A stretch of 64,000 bases of DNA from Stagnihabitans tardus (GTDB lineage Bacteria > Pseudomonadota > Alphaproteobacteria > Rhodobacterales > Rhodobacteraceae), in contig NZ_JAABNR010000003.1 in NCBI RefSeq assembly GCF_009925085.1, positions 216,427 to 280,426 of the forward strand, in the 5' to 3' direction. The notes under the pieces are model-generated. The model did no database searches and was not told the DNA's origin. It saw nothing but the letters and a program-made list of their open reading frames with translations. The position numbers were made by a program, and so were the translations under genes. This document shows positions 61,079-64,000 of the stretch, piece by piece. Positions within the stretch are counted from its first letter, which is position 1. Each line of letters begins with the position of its first letter.

Positions 61079-61917
61079 TCCCAGGCATGATCCGCGCCAC
61101 CGAGGCCGACCGAGCCGAGATCGAAGCCTTTCTGATGCCCCATGCGCATCAGGCGATGTTCCCGCTGAACAACCTGGCCCATCACGGCATGGCGGGCGGC
61201 AGCCCCTATGCCGTCACCCTCTGGCTGACCCGGCGCGCCGGGCAGATCACCGATGTCCTGACCCTGACCGATGGCGGCATGGTCATGCCCTTCCTGCCCT
61301 CGGGGGATTATGGCGCGGCGGCAGGAGTTCTGGCGGGGCGAAAGGTCTCGGGAATTGTGGGGGTGCGCGATTGGGCCCGTGGCCTTGGAGCCGCGCTCGA
61401 CCTGACCCGCGCCGCCAAGACCCTGGACCAGGACGAGCCGCATTTCCTTCTGGATGTCGCGGACCTGACCATCCCCCAGGGGCCCGGTCAGATCCTCCCC
61501 CTGTCCGAAGCGCCGGAAGCGGTGATCAAATCCTGGATGCTGGACTATCAGCTTGCGGCCCTGGGCACCCCGGCAGACCGCGCGCCCAAGCGGGTGGAAG
61601 AGAGCTATGCCACCTATACCAAGAACCGCAGCCATGTGGTTCTGATGGATCAGGGCACCCCCCTGGCGATGACGGGGTTTAATGCCCGGATACCGGGGAT
61701 CGTGCAGGTGGGCGGGGTCTATACGCCGCCCGATCGGCGCAAGCGGGGCCATGCCGGGCGGGCCGTGGCGCTGCATATCGCGGCATCTGGCGCGGCGCGG
61801 GCCACGCTCTTTGCCGTCTCCGAGCCCGCGGCCCGGGCCTATCGCCGCATCGGCTTTGGCCAAGTGGGCTCTTGGTCGCTGATCCTGCTGCATGACCCGG
61901 AGGTGATCCATGGCTAA
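61075..61917 (+). CDS. GNAT family N-acetyltransferase, two-domain
   Basis: About 280 residues. The C-terminal GNAT core shows GIVQVGGVYTPPDRRKRGHAGRAVALHI (acetyl-CoA loop) and RAYRRIGFGQVGSW. The N-terminal half (IEAFLMPHAHQAMFPLNNL) resembles the N-domain of the FR47-type proteins. Substrate unknown. ATG 61075 overlaps the rsmE stop by 4 nt; an ATG at 61087 is possible. It overlaps the downstream membrane protein gene by 8 nt, so rsmE, this and the next gene form one unit. Confidence 0.85.
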   Translation: MIPGMIRATEADRAEIEAFLMPHAHQAMFPLNNLAHHGMAGGSPYAVTLWLTRRAGQITDVLTLTDGGMVMPFLPSGDYGAAAGVLAGRKVSGIVGVRDWARGLGAALDLTRAAKTLDQDEPHFLLDVADLTIPQGPGQILPLSEAPEAVIKSWMLDYQLAALGTPADRAPKRVEESYATYTKNRSHVVLMDQGTPLAMTGFNARIPGIVQVGGVYTPPDRRKRGHAGRAVALHIAASGAARATLFAVSEPAARAYRRIGFGQVGSWSLILLHDPEVIHG

Positions 61918-62452
61918 GCCCTTCTGGACCTCGCGCCCCGATCTCTCCTCCCTGCTCCGCCGCCACCGCGAGGCCATCGGCGCCGGGGCCGTCACCCTGC
62001 TTGGCCTCTGGGTCGCGGCCCAGGGCGGGCTGATCCTGATTCCCCTGGGCCTGATCATCGCCGCGCTGGGGGCGGCCCTGGCCCTGAACGCCTGGCGCCG
62101 CACGCGCTTTGTCCAGGCCGTGAATGCCCCCGGCATGGTCGAGCTCGACGAGGGCCAGGTGGGCTACCTCGCCCCCGACATGGGCGGCTTCCTCTCCCTG
62201 AACGACCTGACCGAGATCCGCCTGATGACCGTGCGCGGCGCCCGGATGTGGCGGCTGAAGCAATCGGACGGCCAGGCGCTTCTGATCCCGGTCGATGCGG
62301 CGGGGGCCGAGCGGCTCTTCGACGCCTTCGCCAACCTGCCGGGCCTGGACACCGCCGCCCTGGTGGCCGCCCTGGACAGCCCCCCGCCCGAGAGCCTGTC
62401 CGAGGCCCGGGTGATCTGGCGCCGCATCTCCGCCGTCACACAGCGGTCATGA
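61910..62452 (+). CDS. small inner membrane protein of unknown function
   Basis: A 180-residue protein. Two closely spaced hydrophobic segments (about residues 24-42 and 44-60) are followed by a cytosolic domain with MGGFLSLNDLTEIRLMTVRG and LIPVDAAGAERLFDAFANLPGLD. The second part resembles domains of unknown function found in Rhodobacterales; I cannot name it. It overlaps the acetyltransferase by 8 nt. The 77-base gap before gshA shows no clear terminator. Confidence 0.72.
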   Translation: MAKPFWTSRPDLSSLLRRHREAIGAGAVTLLGLWVAAQGGLILIPLGLIIAALGAALALNAWRRTRFVQAVNAPGMVELDEGQVGYLAPDMGGFLSLNDLTEIRLMTVRGARMWRLKQSDGQALLIPVDAAGAERLFDAFANLPGLDTAALVAALDSPPPESLSEARVIWRRISAVTQRS

Positions 62453-62529
62453 CCTTTCGTGATGCTCACTTGACTTGACGCGCGGGCCAAGCCACCTCTG
62501 CGCACCTGACTTGCAAGAAGGTTCTGCCG

Positions 62530-63876
62530 ATGTCGATTCCTCAATCCGGTGGCGGCCCCATCGAAAGCTTCGACCAGCTGGCGGAGCTTGTCGCCTCGGG
62601 CTGCAAGCCGAAATCCGATTGGCGCATCGGCACCGAGCATGAGAAGTTCGGTTTCCTCAAGGATACCCATGCGCCCTTGCCCTATGCGGGGGATCGGTCG
62701 ATCTCGGCCCTGTTCGCGGGCCTGCAGGATCGCTACGGCTGGCAGCCGATGCGCGAGGGCGAGAATATCATCGGGCTCTCTCGGAATGGCGCCACGATCT
62801 CGCTGGAGCCCGGCGGGCAGTTTGAACTTTCGGGCGCTGCGGTCGAGAACCTGAACCAGACCGATGCGGAGCTTCTGAACCACCTGGAAGAGGTCCGCTC
62901 TTTGGCCGAGCCCCTGGGCATCGGCTTTATGGGCATCGGCGCCGCGCCCGAGTGGAGCCACGAGACCATGCCGGTCATGCCCAAGGGCCGCTACCGGCTG
63001 ATGACCGACTACATGGGCCGCGTCGGCACCCATGGCACGCAGATGATGTATCGGACTTGCACGGTCCAGGTGAACCTGGATTACAGCTCCGAGGCCGATA
63101 TGGTCAAAAAGCTGCGGGTGGCGATTGCCCTGCAGCCAGTGGCGACGGCCTTGTTCGCCTCGTCGCCGTTCTTTGACGGGGCGAAGAACGGCCACCAATC
63201 CTGGCGTTCGCGCATCTGGCGGGGCCTGGACAATTCCCGCACGGGGATGCTGCCCTTTGCCTTCCAGTCGGGCATGGGCTTCCAGGCCTATGTCGATTGG
63301 GTCCTGGATGTGCCGATGTATTTCGTCTACCGCGACGGGAAATACATCAACGCCCTGGGGCAGTCCTTCCGCGATTTCCTGGCGGGAAAGCTCCCCGCGC
63401 TCCCCGGCGAAAAGCCGACGCTCTCGGATTGGGCTGACCACATGACGACCGTCTTCCCTGAGGCCCGGGTGAAGAAATACATCGAAATGCGCGGCGCCGA
63501 TTGCGGAGACGCCGCCCATATCACCGCCCTCCCCGCCTTCTGGGTCGGCCTGATGTATGACGACGCCGCGCTGGACGCCGCCTGGGACCTGGTCAAGGCG
63601 CTGGACGCCGACCAGCGCGAGGCCCTGCGGGTCGCAGCCTCCGTCTCTGGCCTGCGGGCAGAGGTGGATGACGTCAAGCTGATCGACCTGGCCCGCGCAT
63701 CGGTCGCCCTGTCCCATGCGGGGCTGGCGGCACGCGGCCTGGACGAACAACGCTTCCTCGCGCCGCTGATGCGGACCCTGGCGACGGAAGAGACCCAGGC
63801 CGACAAATGGCTGAAGCTCTATGACGGCGATTGGGGCGCGAGCCTCGCGCCGATCTATGAGGCGGCGAGTCTTTAG
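62530..63876 (+). CDS. gshA: glutamate-cysteine ligase (plant/alphaproteobacterial type)
   Basis: A 448-residue enzyme making gamma-glutamylcysteine, the first step of glutathione synthesis. Family motifs: IGTEHEKFGF, the substrate-site SRNGATISLEPGGQFELSG, MGIGAAPEW, YMGRVGTHGTQMMYRTCTVQVNLDY (63010-63085) and RSRIWRGLDNSRTGMLPF. Length is that of the GCS2-like plant group. The stop codon TAG is made of TA plus the first G of the adjacent insertion sequence, so the element entered at the very end of the gene without changing the coding part. Confidence 0.95.
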   Translation: MSIPQSGGGPIESFDQLAELVASGCKPKSDWRIGTEHEKFGFLKDTHAPLPYAGDRSISALFAGLQDRYGWQPMREGENIIGLSRNGATISLEPGGQFELSGAAVENLNQTDAELLNHLEEVRSLAEPLGIGFMGIGAAPEWSHETMPVMPKGRYRLMTDYMGRVGTHGTQMMYRTCTVQVNLDYSSEADMVKKLRVAIALQPVATALFASSPFFDGAKNGHQSWRSRIWRGLDNSRTGMLPFAFQSGMGFQAYVDWVLDVPMYFVYRDGKYINALGQSFRDFLAGKLPALPGEKPTLSDWADHMTTVFPEARVKKYIEMRGADCGDAAHITALPAFWVGLMYDDAALDAAWDLVKALDADQREALRVAASVSGLRAEVDDVKLIDLARASVALSHAGLAARGLDEQRFLAPLMRTLATEETQADKWLKLYDGDWGASLAPIYEAASL

Positions 63877-64000
63877 GGTCAGGACCCATTGATCACGCTC
63901 TAAGACCGTGATTCACGGTCGGCCAGGAGACCTGATTTATGAGCAACTTGTTCTGGCTGACCGAAGCCCAGATGGACCGGCTTCGGCCCTTCTTTCCCAA
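63876..64000 (+). mobile_element. IS5-family insertion sequence, left end (continues beyond window)
   Basis: The candidate left terminal repeat begins GGGTCAGGACCCATTGATC immediately after TA of the gshA stop. Internal GACCGTG-ATT-CACGGTC (63904-63920) is a short inverted repeat, then AGGAG and a transposase start. The sequence and spacing match IS5-family (IS427-like) elements, which usually duplicate TA or TNA at insertion. The right end and the duplication cannot be seen. Confidence 0.72.
63939..64000 (+). CDS. IS5-family transposase, 5' fragment (truncated by window edge)
   Basis: ATG at 63939, with AGGAG at 63925-63929, opens a frame reading MSNLFWLTEAQMDRLRPFFP, the usual N-terminus of IS427-type transposases. 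The frame runs off the window after 20 codons, so the DDE catalytic residues and any programmed frameshift are not visible. Confidence 0.75.
   Translation, partial: MSNLFWLTEAQMDRLRPFFP

Noticed and set aside
1..64000. CRISPR arrays, tRNA or rRNA genes
   Set aside because: No regularly spaced direct repeats, cloverleaf-like sequences or rRNA segments were recognised on reading.

Overview
The window is a GC-rich alphaproteobacterial chromosome segment, almost certainly from the Rhodobacteraceae (Rhodobacterales). The basis is gene content and order: a deacetylase-xseB-ispA-dxs string, a petP/petR-like pair divergent from ilvE, adjacent TamA/TamB genes, a methyltransferase/comF/grxC/nitrilase block, and a CheD-encoding chemotaxis operon. 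Coding density is very high, many genes overlap by 4 nt (ATGA or GTGA), and no gap exceeds 300 bases. I found no tRNA, rRNA or CRISPR array.

Layout. 1-8.9 kb: the end of an ABC exporter, an RNA methyltransferase, two L,D-transpeptidases around a CAP-domain lipoprotein, a tandem pair of tiny exported proteins, ferrochelatase, and the methyltransferase/comF/grxC/nitrilase/MarR block. 8.9-16.8 kb: an exopolysaccharide locus (OPX export lipoprotein, epimerase, sugar transferase, CapD-like dehydratase, then YjbH-, YjbF- and YjbE-like genes). 16.9-24.7 kb: YihY, TamB, TamA, UbiG and a proline iminopeptidase. 24.6-32.7 kb: a minus-strand catabolic operon (Rieske oxygenase, FAD monooxygenase, RidA, DUF1028, LysR, DgcA-like flavoenzyme, amidohydrolase) that I interpret as degrading an unidentified N-methylated or quaternary amine. 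32.8-37.8 kb: a DUF2478 gene, an orphan PemK/MazF-like toxin on an AT-richer patch, and the dxs/ispA/xseB/deacetylase operon. 37.8-48.1 kb: a D-threonine-aldolase/D-serine-dehydratase-like gene downstream of a complete chemotaxis operon (STAS, cheY, cheA, cheW, cheR, cheY, CheT-like, MCP, cheB, cheD). 48.2-57 kb: a GH38 mannosidase, petR/petP-like regulators, ilvE, a fused Gfo/Idh/MocA-aldo/keto reductase and an amidinotransferase-fold enzyme. 57-64 kb: a small coiled-coil membrane protein with a BON-OmpA protein, ubiA, rsmE, a GNAT protein, a small membrane protein, gshA and the left end of an IS5-family element.

Most interesting points. The chemotaxis operon combines a CheB whose receiver domain has lost its phosphoacceptor Asp, a small CheT/CheZ-like protein with a DxxxQ motif beside a second CheY, and an MCP ending in a CheR/CheB-type pentapeptide. 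The catabolic operon pairs two kinds of N-demethylase with RidA and DUF1028. The toxin-like gene appears to use a non-canonical start codon. Two dispersed intergenic palindromes share one architecture, and two tandem small-protein genes share an inverted 13-bp upstream element. All functional calls come from reading the translations; no database search was run.
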